This document shows positions 52,485 to 61,398 of a stretch of DNA of 64,000 bases, piece by piece. The DNA is taken from NCBI GenBank assembly GCA_964543545.1, contig CAZIYT010000001.1, positions 496,001 through 560,000 of the forward strand, in the 5' to 3' direction. Source of the stretch: UBA4416 sp964543545 (lineage in GTDB: Bacteria > Bacteroidota > Bacteroidia > B-17B0 > Aurantibacillaceae). Below the pieces are notes generated by a model. That model made no database searches and had not been told where the DNA came from. It saw nothing but the letters and a program-made list of their open reading frames with translations. Made by a program: the position numbers and the translations under genes. Each line of letters begins with the position of its first letter. Position 1 is the first letter of the stretch.

Positions 52485-52587
52485 TAATTTTGCGGTTCCT
52501 GCAAAACGCGATTTTCACCGATATATTGCGGGACACAGCTTTAATGAACCATTACAAAAATACAAAAATGGCCTGCAGCAATGCAGG
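52485..52587 (+). promoter_or_regulatory. lemA promoter and leader hairpin
   Basis: TAATTTTG (TAnnTTTG) at 52485-52492 is a plausible -7 element; no perfect -33 TTG was found. The expected transcript would have a ~100-base leader including the palindrome CCTGCA-GCAA-TGCAGG (52572-52587). The hairpin lies 16 bases before the lemA start and may influence translation. Confidence 0.45.
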
Positions 52588-52603
52588 TTAAAACACAAAT
52601 CCT

Positions 52604-53194
52604 ATGAAACGCATTATCATCATCGCCGGAATTTCCCTCCTCGTTGTCATCTTACTGGGCTACGGCTGCAGCAAGCGAAATTCATTTGTGGTGCTGAACG
52701 AGGAAGTAGCCTCGCAGCTGCACCAGGTAGAAAGCCAGTACCAGCGCCGTGCCGACCTCATCCCGTCTATTGTGAAAACAGTGGAAGCGGAAGCCAATTT
52801 CGAAAAATCGACACTGATTGCCGTGGTGGAAGCCAGGGCCAAAGCCACGCAGGTAACCATCGACCCGACGAATATGACGGAAGAAAATATGCAACGCTTC
52901 AAACAGGTGCAGGGCGAGCTGTCTTCCGCGATTTCCAAGCTGCTCGTAGTTTCCGAAAATTATCCCAACCTCAAGTCGAGCCAGGCTTTCAGTGAGCTGC
53001 GTGTAGAGCTGGAAGGCTGTGAAAACCGCATTGCCGTAGAGCGCATGAAATACAACGAAACTGTGAAAGCCTTCAATGTTAGTATCAAAAAAGTTCCGGG
53101 AAGCTTCTTTGCCTGGGGTTATAAAGAGGCTGTCTACTTTGAGGCCGAAGCCGGTACCGAAAAGGCTCCTAAGTTTGATATCAATATCAAATAG
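52604..53194 (+). CDS. lemA: LemA family membrane protein
   Basis: A 196-residue LemA protein. An N-terminal membrane or lipoprotein anchor (IIIIAGISLLVVILLGYGC), then a coiled helical domain: QYQRRADLIPSIVKTVEAEANFEKSTL (~45-70) and EGCENRIAVERMKYNETVKAFNVSIKKVPG (~137-165). It forms an operon with two TPM-domain proteins, the standard arrangement in Bacteroidota, where they are thought to act in photosystem II-like repair or cell envelope maintenance; the real role is unclear. One base separates it from the next gene. Confidence 0.92.
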   Translation: MKRIIIIAGISLLVVILLGYGCSKRNSFVVLNEEVASQLHQVESQYQRRADLIPSIVKTVEAEANFEKSTLIAVVEARAKATQVTIDPTNMTEENMQRFKQVQGELSSAISKLLVVSENYPNLKSSQAFSELRVELEGCENRIAVERMKYNETVKAFNVSIKKVPGSFFAWGYKEAVYFEAEAGTEKAPKFDINIK

Positions 53195-53195
53195 C

Positions 53196-53630
53196 ATGCT
53201 TTTCGATAAGAAATTACTCTCGAAAGAGGAAGAAGCCAGGCTCATCAAAGCCATAGAGCTTGCCGAGAAGCAAACCTCGGGCGAGATCCGCGTGCACATC
53301 GAAAAGGACAGCAAGGAGGAAGCCGTAAGCGCCTGTGTCGCCAAGTTCCATGAGCTCAACATGCAAAACACCAAACAGCGGAATGCCATCCTGTTCTACC
53401 TGGCCTATAAGTCCAAATCCTTTGCGGTATGGGGCGATGAGGGCATCCACGAGATCGTAAAAGATGAGTTCTGGAAGAGCATTACCAACCGCGCCATCGA
53501 GCATTTCAAGCAGGGCGATTATATCGCCGGCCTCGAAAAATCCATTGAGCTCTGCGGCGAGCAACTGAAACATCATTTTCCTTTACAGCATGACGATACC
53601 GATGAGCTCCCGAACCAAATCTCGTACTAG
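53196..53630 (+). CDS. TPM-domain protein (cytoplasmic, first copy)
   Basis: A 144-residue protein with a TPM fold (LSKEEEARLIKAIELAEKQTSGEIRVHIEKDS; AILFYLAYKSKSFAVWGDEGIHEIV). No signal peptide. Start at ATG 53196, directly after the lemA TAG; a longer frame extends back into lemA. Second gene of the lemA operon. Confidence 0.85.
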   Translation: MLFDKKLLSKEEEARLIKAIELAEKQTSGEIRVHIEKDSKEEAVSACVAKFHELNMQNTKQRNAILFYLAYKSKSFAVWGDEGIHEIVKDEFWKSITNRAIEHFKQGDYIAGLEKSIELCGEQLKHHFPLQHDDTDELPNQISY

Positions 53631-53631
53631 C

Positions 53632-54405
53632 ATGAGCTGGAGGCTTTGGATTATTGCGCTGATTACAGGCTTCGTCTTCACGGAGTCATTGGCGCAAATT
53701 CCGGCCCGGCCTTCGCCGCCGAGGCTCGTCAATAACCTTTCCAAACAACAGCCCGGCTTTTTATCGCAGCAGCAGGAGCAAAGCCTTGAGCGGACGCTCC
53801 GCGATTTCAGTGAGGAAACTTCCAACCAGATCTGCATCGTGATCGTGGACGACCTCAACGGAATGGACGAAGCTTCTTTTTCCACGAAGATCCTCAACGA
53901 CTGGGGAATCGGCAGCCGCAAAAATAATAATGGTGTGGTGATCCTCGTAAAGCCCACCGGCAACCAGGGGCAGCGCAAGCTCTTCATCTCTGTGGGCTAT
54001 GGCCTCGAAGGGGCTATCACCGATCTTCAGACCAAACACATCCGCGAGAACGATATCGTTCCTTATTTTCAAAAAGGCCAATACTACGAGGGCCTCCTGT
54101 CCGGCGTGCAGGCGCTCATGCAGGCGGCCAAAGGCGAGTATAATACCGGAAAGAAACGCCACAGGCAGCCGGAAGGCAACTGGGTGCAGGAGCATCCCAT
54201 TATCTTCCTGATCCTAGTGATCTTTGCCGTATTCCTGATATTCCGCACAGGTGGTGGCGGTGGCCGGGGCGGCATCACCTATTTCGGTGGCGGCTTTGGC
54301 AGAGGCTTCGGTGGCGGAGGCGGTGGTGGATTCTCAGGAGGCGGCGGTTTCGGTGGTTTTGGCGGAGGACGCGGAGGCGGAGGCGGCTCCGGCGGCAGCT
54401 GGTAA
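53632..54405 (+). CDS. TPM-domain membrane protein with Gly-rich tail
   Basis: A 257-residue protein. The signal or anchor is followed by a TPM domain (FLSQQQEQSLERTLRDFSEE; NNNGVVILVKP; RKLFISVGYGLEGAITD), then a transmembrane helix (IIFLILVIFAVFLIF, ~190-205) and a ~50-residue Gly/Phe-rich tail. Family members typically have this Gly tail. Start ATG 53632 lies just after the stop of the first TPM gene. Last gene of the operon with lemA; the anchor is in the inner membrane. Confidence 0.9.
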   Translation: MSWRLWIIALITGFVFTESLAQIPARPSPPRLVNNLSKQQPGFLSQQQEQSLERTLRDFSEETSNQICIVIVDDLNGMDEASFSTKILNDWGIGSRKNNNGVVILVKPTGNQGQRKLFISVGYGLEGAITDLQTKHIRENDIVPYFQKGQYYEGLLSGVQALMQAAKGEYNTGKKRHRQPEGNWVQEHPIIFLILVIFAVFLIFRTGGGGGRGGITYFGGGFGRGFGGGGGGGFSGGGGFGGFGGGRGGGGGSGGSW

Positions 54406-54554
54406 AAGCACTTATTATTATCTCTCATAAAGACGCGAAGCGGTTCTGATTTCCCCCTTGAAGTTTGTCCCGATCCGATCAGCGTTATCCGCGTTCCATT
54501 GTTTTCTATATTGAAAAGAATTTGTTGTATATTTAATACTCAAAATATACATGC

Positions 54555-55643
54555 ATGAAAAAACGATTACTCTCCCTCGTCAGTTTTCTCCCTCTGGTTG
54601 TCAGTGCCCAGGTCAGCATTACATCCTCAAACATGCCCGTGTCGGGCGATACCTGCCGCTATAGTACGGCCAACGTATCTGCGGTAGGCAACTACAGCGC
54701 CACCGGCACCAATTTCAGCTGGAGCTTTTCCATGACCCCAACCGGGCAGGATATCCGCAAATTCCAGGCCTCGGCACAAACGCCTTATTTCTTTTACTTC
54801 CTATTCCCGAAATACGGCGAAAAGATCCTGGATTCCCTGCCTATTCCCAACATTCTGGGAAATCCCATCAGCATCCGCAATATTTACAGCTTTTACAAAA
54901 AGGTAACCACTCCTTCTTCCTTTAATTCCGAGGGCCTGGGGCTTACCATGTCGGGCATTCCCATTGGCGCTACCTACAGCGATGAGGACGAGCTCTATAA
55001 ATTCCCATTAGCCTACGGCAACCGCGACTCCACGACCTTTAAGCTGTCTACGCCAACCAATACGATGATCCCTTTCACCTACAAAAAACAGGGATACCGC
55101 ATTACCGAGGCCGACGGCTGGGGAACCATCACCACGCCTTACGGCACGGCTTCCTGCCTGAGAGTAGTGACCACGCAGTATTCCATGGATACCATTACGA
55201 TCTCCGCCCTACCGGCAGGATTCAACAAATTCGGCTTTCCCAATTACATGAGGAGCTACCAATGGCTCACCACGAGCGAAAAAATCCCTTACCTGGAAGT
55301 GCTGGGCAATGTGGTGGCAGGAAACTTTACACCTACGCAGGTGAGGTACCGCGACAGGGCCCGCGTGATCACGGCCATGCCCGAGGAAAGCTTCAGCCCG
55401 GTAATTTCCGTATTCCCCAATCCGGCGGTGGATGAGCTAACCATTGTCACCGTTCAGCAGGAATCACTTTCGATAGAGATCACCGACCTGCAGGGCAAGC
55501 TTGTCAGGCAGCTGCCAAGCAATGAGGGCCGAGGGCCTGTGGAACAGCATAAAATAAACGTATCGGGCCTGGCTAAAGGGCTCTACATTTTAAATGTATC
55601 CGGCAAAACCGGCAGGCAGTCCTTAAAAATTTCGATACAATAA
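54555..55643 (+). CDS. Secreted protein with type IX sorting tail
   Basis: A 362-residue exported protein (signal MKKRLLSLVSFLPLVVSA). The body (~20-275) is unassigned, beta-rich (SSNMPVSGDTCRYSTANVS; ATGTNFSWSF). The C-terminal ~80 residues are a Por sorting domain (ISVFPNPAVDELTIVTVQQ; LAKGLYILNVSGKTGRQSLKISIQ). Monocistronic with a spacer on both sides. Confidence 0.85.
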   Translation: MKKRLLSLVSFLPLVVSAQVSITSSNMPVSGDTCRYSTANVSAVGNYSATGTNFSWSFSMTPTGQDIRKFQASAQTPYFFYFLFPKYGEKILDSLPIPNILGNPISIRNIYSFYKKVTTPSSFNSEGLGLTMSGIPIGATYSDEDELYKFPLAYGNRDSTTFKLSTPTNTMIPFTYKKQGYRITEADGWGTITTPYGTASCLRVVTTQYSMDTITISALPAGFNKFGFPNYMRSYQWLTTSEKIPYLEVLGNVVAGNFTPTQVRYRDRARVITAMPEESFSPVISVFPNPAVDELTIVTVQQESLSIEITDLQGKLVRQLPSNEGRGPVEQHKINVSGLAKGLYILNVSGKTGRQSLKISIQ

Positions 55644-55700
55644 TTTTTTATAATCAATAAATCATTTATTTTTACCCCATTAATTTTTTAAAACTATCTC

Positions 55701-56042
55701 ATGAGCTCAGGTCACGACCACCACGACAACCATTCCAAAGAACCAAAAACTGTTGCTTTCCGTACGCCTTTGATTATGGGCTTAGTGACTATCCTGATTA
55801 TTGTGTTGGCGGTAAATGCCTGCGATAAGAAAGACCACTGTTGTGAAGATGGAACTAAATGCGAGCAGGAAGCCGGCGGACACGGTGAGCATGGTGGCCA
55901 CGAAACAGGAGGCCATGAAGAGCATATGGAAAAACACGATGAAGCGGCTCACGCAGCAGCTCCCGTAGTAGCAGACTCTACCGCTGCAAAAACCGATACT
56001 ACTGTAAAAGCTGAGGCACACGCTGCAGAAGCACACCACTAA
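55701..56042 (+). CDS. His-rich small membrane protein
   Basis: A 113-residue protein. The N-terminus is His-rich (SSGHDHHDNHSKEP), followed by one transmembrane helix (TPLIMGLVTILIIVLAVNA, ~25-43), CDKKDHCCEDGTKCEQE with 4 Cys, then a stretch of HGEHGGHETGGHEEHMEK. About 20 His and 4 Cys in 113 residues suggest binding of zinc, nickel or copper. A family name is not known to me. A terminator follows at 56066-56095. Confidence 0.7.
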   Translation: MSSGHDHHDNHSKEPKTVAFRTPLIMGLVTILIIVLAVNACDKKDHCCEDGTKCEQEAGGHGEHGGHETGGHEEHMEKHDEAAHAAAPVVADSTAAKTDTTVKAEAHAAEAHH

Positions 56043-56065
56043 GCCGATATAAGGGATGATATAAC

Positions 56066-56095
56066 AAAGCCTTCACACACGTGAGGGCTTTTTTT
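56066..56095 (+). terminator. Rho-independent terminator
   Basis: AAAGCCTTCAC-ACAC-GTGAGGGCTTT followed by TTTT. It closes the His-rich gene, 24 bases after its stop. Confidence 0.88.
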
Positions 56096-56105
56096 GTGCT
56101 TTGTT

Positions 56106-56240
56106 CCGGTGACTGAGCGGAGTCGAAGTCACCGGGTTATCATTCGCGCAGTCACCAGTTATGCAACTGATTTGCTGATCGAAGGGTGCCTGAGCTGCCA
56201 CCTGTCGGAGTCGAACCCTGGTGGCTGAGCGAAGTCGAAG
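56106..56240. repeat. Dispersed inverted repeats upstream of gcdH
   Basis: CCGGTGACT/AGTCACCGG (56106-56114 with 56127-56135) and GCCACC/GGTGGC (56197-56202 with 56220-56225) form two hairpins; both contain the motif GAGCGgAGTCGAAG. They resemble the element at 28854-28959. No coding role. Confidence 0.5.
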
Positions 56241-56307
56241 CCCAAATATTTAGTTTCGGAAAGCAAGGGATTTTTTGTAATATTACAGCCTTTAAAACAC
56301 AACAACT

Positions 56308-57492
56308 ATGGCTACAGATAACTTTCAGGCTCACGATTATTATTTAATGGATGAATTGCTGACCGACGAACAGAAATTGATCCGCGAAACCGCCCGCGCC
56401 TGGGTAAAAAAGGAAGTAACTCCTATTGTGGAGGAGGCTTGCCAGACAACAACCTTTCCTAAACAATGGATCAAAGGATTAGCCGAGATCGGCGCCTTCG
56501 GCCCTTATATTCCTGCGGAGTACGGCGGTCCCGGCCTCGACCAGATCTCTTACGGCCTCATTATGCAGGAATTGGAGCGCGGCGACAGCGGCCTCCGTTC
56601 CACGGCATCTGTACAAAGCTCCCTGGTGATGTACCCGATTTATTCTTACGGAAGCGAAGAACAAAAAAAGAAATATTTACCGAAACTGGCTTCCGGCGAC
56701 CTTATGGGTTGCTTCGGCCTCACAGAGCCGGATCATGGCAGTAACCCTGCCGGCATGCTCACCAACTATAAAGATGCGGGCGACGGCAAGCACGTGATCC
56801 TGAATGGTGCCAAAATGTGGATCAGCAACTCTCCTTTCGCGGATATTGCCGTAGTATGGGCCAAAGACGAAGCCGGCGACATCAGGGGCTTAGTGGTGGA
56901 AAGAGGCATGGAAGGCTTCACCACACCTGAAACACATGGCAAATGGAGCTTACGCGCCAGCGCTACCGGTGAGCTGGTGTTCGACAATGTGAAAGTTCCT
57001 AAAGAAAATATTTTCCCGACCATCAAAGGCTTAAAAGGTCCTTTGGGCTGCCTTAACAGCGCCCGTTTCGGCATCTCCTGGGGTGTGATCGGAGCAGCGA
57101 TGGATTGCTACGACAGCGCGCTGCGTTACAGCAAAGAGCGCGTTCAGTTCGGCAAGCCGATCGGTGCTTTCCAGCTCACGCAAAAGAAGCTGGCGGAAAT
57201 GATCACTGAAATTACCAAAGCGCAGTTACTGACCTGGAGGCTTGGTGTTCTGAAAAACGAAAACCGCGCGACGCCTGCACAAATCAGTATGGCCAAGCGT
57301 AACAACGTGAACATGGCTTTACAGATTGCCCGCGAGGCACGCCAGATCCACGGTGGCATGGGTATTACGGGCGAATACCCGATCATGCGCCACATGATGA
57401 ACCTGGAATCGGTGATTACCTATGAAGGCACTCACGACATCCACTTACTGATTACCGGTATGGATGTCACCGGATTCAACGCGTTTAACTAA
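56308..57492 (+). CDS. gcdH: Glutaryl-CoA dehydrogenase (acyl-CoA dehydrogenase family)
   Basis: A 394-residue flavoenzyme. RSTASVQSSLVMYPI (~97-111), GCFGLTEPDHGS, WISNSPFADIAVVWAK, RARFGISWGVIGA-like (SARFGISWGVIG) and the catalytic Glu in VITYEGTHDIHLL (~E373) match glutaryl-CoA dehydrogenase closely, with the terminal TGFNAF. The enzyme oxidises and decarboxylates glutaryl-CoA to crotonyl-CoA in lysine and tryptophan breakdown. Terminator at 57508-57545. Confidence 0.92.
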   Translation: MATDNFQAHDYYLMDELLTDEQKLIRETARAWVKKEVTPIVEEACQTTTFPKQWIKGLAEIGAFGPYIPAEYGGPGLDQISYGLIMQELERGDSGLRSTASVQSSLVMYPIYSYGSEEQKKKYLPKLASGDLMGCFGLTEPDHGSNPAGMLTNYKDAGDGKHVILNGAKMWISNSPFADIAVVWAKDEAGDIRGLVVERGMEGFTTPETHGKWSLRASATGELVFDNVKVPKENIFPTIKGLKGPLGCLNSARFGISWGVIGAAMDCYDSALRYSKERVQFGKPIGAFQLTQKKLAEMITEITKAQLLTWRLGVLKNENRATPAQISMAKRNNVNMALQIAREARQIHGGMGITGEYPIMRHMMNLESVITYEGTHDIHLLITGMDVTGFNAFN

Positions 57493-57507
57493 GAGCATAT
57501 TTAATTT

Positions 57508-57545
57508 AAAAGCCCGTCATACAAATTGTGTGACGGGCTTTTTTG
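57508..57545 (+). terminator. Terminator of gcdH
   Basis: AAAAGCCCGTCA (57508-57519) and TGACGGGCTTTT (57531-57542) pair over 12 bases; an 11-base loop; T-run follows. It lies 15 bases after the stop. Confidence 0.9.
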
Positions 57546-57556
57546 TGATGCTACCT

Positions 57557-57770
57557 GCTCCGGAGGAGCGGCATGTTGCACTCTATCTTATTAAAAACAG
57601 GCATTGTAAATCCTACTGCTATTAGCTCGACATATTGCTCCTAACGGAGCAAAAAACTATTGGGGAATACATTTCTATAAACATAATACCCCTACGGGGT
57701 ATAAGAACATGAATATGATCTGTAAACAATTTCGATTAAATCGGTTTCTTACTCCGGAGGAGCGGCATGT
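57557..57770. repeat. Composite array of palindromic intergenic repeats, copy 2
   Basis: GCTCCGGAGGAGC (57557-57569), TTGCTCCTAACGGAGCAA (57635-57652), ATACCCCTACGGGGTAT (57686-57702) and ACTCCGGAGGAGC (57751-57763). The order and the intervening words (CTATCTTATTAAA, GCATTGTA, ATCCTA, TGCTATTA, CTATAAACATA) match copy 1 read in reverse. The 433-base gap 57493-57925 contains nothing else besides the gcdH terminator. Confidence 0.75.
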
Positions 57771-57925
57771 TGTTCTGCAAAACCCGGCATCAGGAAGTAT
57801 CGGGGCGGTCTGCCTTCCGGTAGCCGGCTGACTCTGTCTGTTTCGGTGGCCGGAAATTCACAGAAACAAAAAATCCCCACGATAATTCGTGAGGACTTTT
57901 CGTGAGGGGGTTCTGAGTAGTAATT

Positions 57926-58897
57926 TTAACTGTACCCGAAAATCTTTTTGCTTGTTTTGTTTTTATAGCTCCACTCCACTTTCCAGCCGTAAGGGCATTG
58001 GTTGGCTCCTACGCTTACCGGGTTGCCGCTGGCATCTACACCAAAGGTGCAATCCAGGGAAAAATCTTTACTATCTACTTTTATAACGGCTTCTCCCTGG
58101 ATCGGTGCCCACCATCCGCAGGTAAAATTCCAAACGATCGGGGTGGATACCTGGCTGGTGAAAGCATCTCCATCGCGGGTAGTGCCATAGTTTTCCAGGC
58201 TGCTGAGGTTATTGGAAGAACCAATGCCTTCGCCGGTGCAGGTCAGGATATTGTTAGGAAAGGTATAGGTAAACTTGCGGTTGATATTGTATACGGCTGT
58301 TTTACCGTCTTCAAACAACACGTTGAGGTTGGTTCCGGTTACGGAAGTTGCCAGGCTCGATTGTGTTTTCAGGATCAGCAGCTCCCACCAGCTTCCGCCG
58401 GTTTCATTTGTGAGGAGCTGGGTACCATTGAACTGAACGCTTTTGCTGTCGGAGGCACGGACAATCTTATACGACAGGTAATCAACCTGTAATACGCAAC
58501 CTGCTTGCTTCCAGCGTTTTCCGGCGGCGTAATTCTGGATGGTTAAACGGATAGATCCGGTTCTTGTGCGGTTATTGATGGTGGTTCCATCATAGTTTAT
58601 CTTAATCGTTCCCTGGTAGGCCCCTGTCGTATCGATGGTATAGCCTGTAGCGGTAATACCCAGGGCGTTTTTGATACTGGCAGTGCCGGAAGTTCTTCCG
58701 TGAAGGAAGGTGTTATTACCGATCTCTGTATTCACATCATTGACGGCGGCGTCGTTCTCGCTTTGTACGGTACGGTTATCGGCCGATGCCTGCCCGTCTT
58801 CTTTTTTGAATTCCTGCTTCTTTTTACAAGCTGTAAACATCAGGACTGAAGCCAGTAAAAGACCGGAGATCCCAAATAATAAACCTTTTGTTTTCAT
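57926..58897 (-). CDS. Lipoprotein of unknown function
   Basis: A 323-residue protein with a lipoprotein signal (LLASVLMFTAC, Cys 24), then KKKQEFKKEDGQ. The body is beta-rich (TIKINYDGTTINNRTRTGSIRLTIQNYAAG) and has no recognisable domain or type IX tail. It is likely outer membrane-anchored. The gene stands alone between a repeat region and a SpoIIE-family gene of the same direction. Confidence 0.75.
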   Translation of the reverse strand: MKTKGLLFGISGLLLASVLMFTACKKKQEFKKEDGQASADNRTVQSENDAAVNDVNTEIGNNTFLHGRTSGTASIKNALGITATGYTIDTTGAYQGTIKINYDGTTINNRTRTGSIRLTIQNYAAGKRWKQAGCVLQVDYLSYKIVRASDSKSVQFNGTQLLTNETGGSWWELLILKTQSSLATSVTGTNLNVLFEDGKTAVYNINRKFTYTFPNNILTCTGEGIGSSNNLSSLENYGTTRDGDAFTSQVSTPIVWNFTCGWWAPIQGEAVIKVDSKDFSLDCTFGVDASGNPVSVGANQCPYGWKVEWSYKNKTSKKIFGYS

Positions 58898-59032
58898 TCT
58901 GTTGTTTTAGTTGTTTTAGATTTTAGTAAACTAAATATAATAAAATTTAAAAAGCAAACATACCGGATTTGTTAAAATGACGGTTTCTTTACAAGAAACA
59001 AGTATTGTGCCTAAACTTATTTTTTTATAGAC

Positions 59033-61285
59033 CTATACCTTAATTCCGATCACTAAGACGTCATCAACCTGCTCATGGTTTAATTTCCAATTGTTAAAAG
59101 TGCTGGAAATCAGGTCTTTTTGTTCCTGTGGGTTTTTGTCCGAAACGGCACAAAAAAGGTCTTCCAGGGGCTTATATTTGAATTTTTTACCCTTTTCTCC
59201 TCCAAATTGATCCGCAAAGCCATCGGTGATCATATAGATGCAGTCATTTTTCTGCAAGGCAATGGTATGGTTCGTATATCCCTGGATGGTCCCCGAGAGG
59301 CTTTCTCCTATCGGCTGCTTGTCGCCCTTATAAATCCGGATCGCCCCATCTCGCACCAGGTAAATATTGCTGTTGGCACCGGCAAAGTTCATCGTCAGGG
59401 TTTCCGGATCAAATTCGCACATGGTTATTTCCATGCCGTCTTTAATCGTTCCTGTGCTGCTTTTGCTTTTGATGGTCTTGGGCAATTGCTGGTTGATATA
59501 ATCCAGGGCCTGCGCCGGAGTCGTGACAGAAGGCTGGTTGAGGGTTTGGTTGAGAAGCGTATTTCCCACCAGGCTCATGAAAGCGCCCGGAACACCGTGC
59601 CCTGTGCAATCAGCAACGGCAATAACCGACTTCGCGGTATTCCCCACCCTGTTTGCCCAATAAAAATCGCCGCTTACAATATCCCTCGGTTTGAAAAACA
59701 CAAAATGCCCCGGGAAGAGTTTCGTCATTTCCTGGTCGTCGGGAATTACCCCCTGCTGGATCCTGCTCGCATAGGTAATGCTATCGGTGATCTCGCTGTT
59801 CTTTTCTTCGATAATATCTTTTTGCCGTGTCACTTCCTCATTAAAGGATTGCAGCTGCGCATTGATCTTTTTCCGGTTGATGTTGGTTTTGATGGTGAGG
59901 CCCAGAAAGCCCAGTAAAAGAACGGTTCCCAGGATCCCGGTCCAGATAATGTATTTCTGGCGGCTGAGCTTTTCCTGGGTGATGAGGTCTTTGTTTTGCT
60001 GGAGCAGGTCCTTTTCCTTTTGCTCCGAGCGGTATTTATAATCCAACTCCAGCTGTGTGATCTTTTTGGAGTTTTGATTATTGTTGATGGAGTCGTTCCA
60101 TTGCTTGTACAGCTTGAAATATTTAAAAGCCTCCTTATCGTTGCCCATCATCTCGTAGGTTTCGCTCAGGCCCTTATAGTTATAAATAAAATCATCGGCC
60201 GATTGGATCTCTTTTGTTATCGTTAGTGCGCTGTCGTAATATAAAATGGCCTTCGGATAGTTTTTCATATCCTTATAGATGTCGGCCAGGGAGCCGTAAG
60301 CCACGGCAATTTCGCTCTTTATGCGATTCTTACGGTATCCCTCCAGGGTGAGCAGATTGTATTCAATCGCTTTATCATAGTGTTTCAGGTTATAGGCCAC
60401 ATTGCCGATATTACCAATGGCCGACATGTAGGTGCGCTCGTCGTTGTTTTTCAGCGCCGAGTTTTTGCACAGGTCGTAATAGTACATGGCGCTGTCGAGG
60501 TCTTTGGAATCGAGGTACACATTGCCCAGCATCAGGTAAGCTGCATTCAAGACGATGTAATCTTCCGGATCAGGCTTGTTGCCCAAAACCTTCAGGGCCA
60601 GCAGGGCATACTTCTTCGCCGTCTTAAGGTCTTCGCCCTTGTAGATGATGGACATGCTGATGTAGAGTTCGGAAAGCTTAACGAGCTTCTGTTCCTGTCT
60701 GGCTACCTCAATCCCCTTCAGGGAAATTTCGATCCCCTTGCGGCGGTTGCCGATAAAATCATAGCTCCGGCCCATCGTCATCAGTATCTCCAGCTCGGCA
60801 TTAACATTCCTGCTTTGCCTGACAGAGGCCAATACGCGGTTTCCAACAACGATACAGGAATCGAATTCGTTGAGCAAATAATAATTCATCACAATCAGGC
60901 CATGCGCTTCTGCCAGGTAATGGGCATTGCTTTTTAAAAGAGGAAGCGATTGCTTCGCACACTGCATACTTTCGGTAATACTATCGCCGGTGCGGTACAA
61001 AAGGGCTTTGCAAAACAGGACCATTCCTTTTTTAAAGGTTTCGTCCTTTGCCTCCACCTTAAGCTTTGCAAGATCATTGATCACCGCTTGCGCTTTCTGC
61101 TCTTCCCGGTGGTTTCCTAAAAAAAGAACCAGGGATGAGGCTTTGTCTATCTTATCCGGCGCTTTAACGGATTTAAAATAGTTCTGGTATAAACTGTCGC
61201 CGGTTCTTTCCTGCGCGCATAGCAATGTCGTCATCACGAGCAGGGAAGTCGTAAGCCAAAAACCAGCGATGCAGGGAAGCTTCAT
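59033..61285 (-). CDS. TPR sensor protein with SpoIIE-type phosphatase domain
   Basis: A 750-residue protein. Signal peptide, then TPR repeats (~60-390, for example AMYYYDLCKNSALKNND and AIEYNLLTLEGYRKN), a transmembrane helix (IIWTGILGTVLLLGFLGLTI), a coiled coil, and a PP2C/SpoIIE domain (KPRDIVSGDFYWANRVG; VADCTGHGVPGAFMSLVG; MITDGFADQFGG). It resembles the protein at 47231-50647 in the phosphatase half. It probably controls an anti-sigma antagonist in response to a periplasmic signal. Confidence 0.88.
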   Translation of the reverse strand: MKLPCIAGFWLTTSLLVMTTLLCAQERTGDSLYQNYFKSVKAPDKIDKASSLVLFLGNHREEQKAQAVINDLAKLKVEAKDETFKKGMVLFCKALLYRTGDSITESMQCAKQSLPLLKSNAHYLAEAHGLIVMNYYLLNEFDSCIVVGNRVLASVRQSRNVNAELEILMTMGRSYDFIGNRRKGIEISLKGIEVARQEQKLVKLSELYISMSIIYKGEDLKTAKKYALLALKVLGNKPDPEDYIVLNAAYLMLGNVYLDSKDLDSAMYYYDLCKNSALKNNDERTYMSAIGNIGNVAYNLKHYDKAIEYNLLTLEGYRKNRIKSEIAVAYGSLADIYKDMKNYPKAILYYDSALTITKEIQSADDFIYNYKGLSETYEMMGNDKEAFKYFKLYKQWNDSINNNQNSKKITQLELDYKYRSEQKEKDLLQQNKDLITQEKLSRQKYIIWTGILGTVLLLGFLGLTIKTNINRKKINAQLQSFNEEVTRQKDIIEEKNSEITDSITYASRIQQGVIPDDQEMTKLFPGHFVFFKPRDIVSGDFYWANRVGNTAKSVIAVADCTGHGVPGAFMSLVGNTLLNQTLNQPSVTTPAQALDYINQQLPKTIKSKSSTGTIKDGMEITMCEFDPETLTMNFAGANSNIYLVRDGAIRIYKGDKQPIGESLSGTIQGYTNHTIALQKNDCIYMITDGFADQFGGEKGKKFKYKPLEDLFCAVSDKNPQEQKDLISSTFNNWKLNHEQVDDVLVIGIKV

Positions 61286-61340
61286 TGTGTAAAAATAATA
61301 AAATGTGAGCGCTCTTATTTAGAATCTATATAAATATCAA

Positions 61341-61360
61341 ACTATGACACTACTATGACA
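61341..61360 (+). promoter_or_regulatory. Direct repeats upstream of hemA
   Basis: ACTATGACA occurs twice (61341-61349 and 61352-61360), spaced 11 bases, one helical turn. The likely promoter of hemA lies just downstream (TACTTTG at about 61382). An activator or redox regulator may bind here; this is inference. Confidence 0.45.
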
Positions 61361-61398
61361 TACAAAAAATAGCTTATAGCGTACTTTGTAAAAGTATT

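Noticed and set aside
55701..55850. His-rich protein as a lipoprotein (VNAC)
   Set aside because: The Cys lies after a 43-residue N-terminus that is His-rich rather than a normal signal peptide; a membrane helix followed by Cys is a better reading.
56190..56235. tRNA-like 3' half on the minus strand (GGTTCGACTCC)
   Set aside because: No acceptor, D-arm or anticodon arm can be built; it overlaps a dispersed repeat with the word AGTCGAAG.
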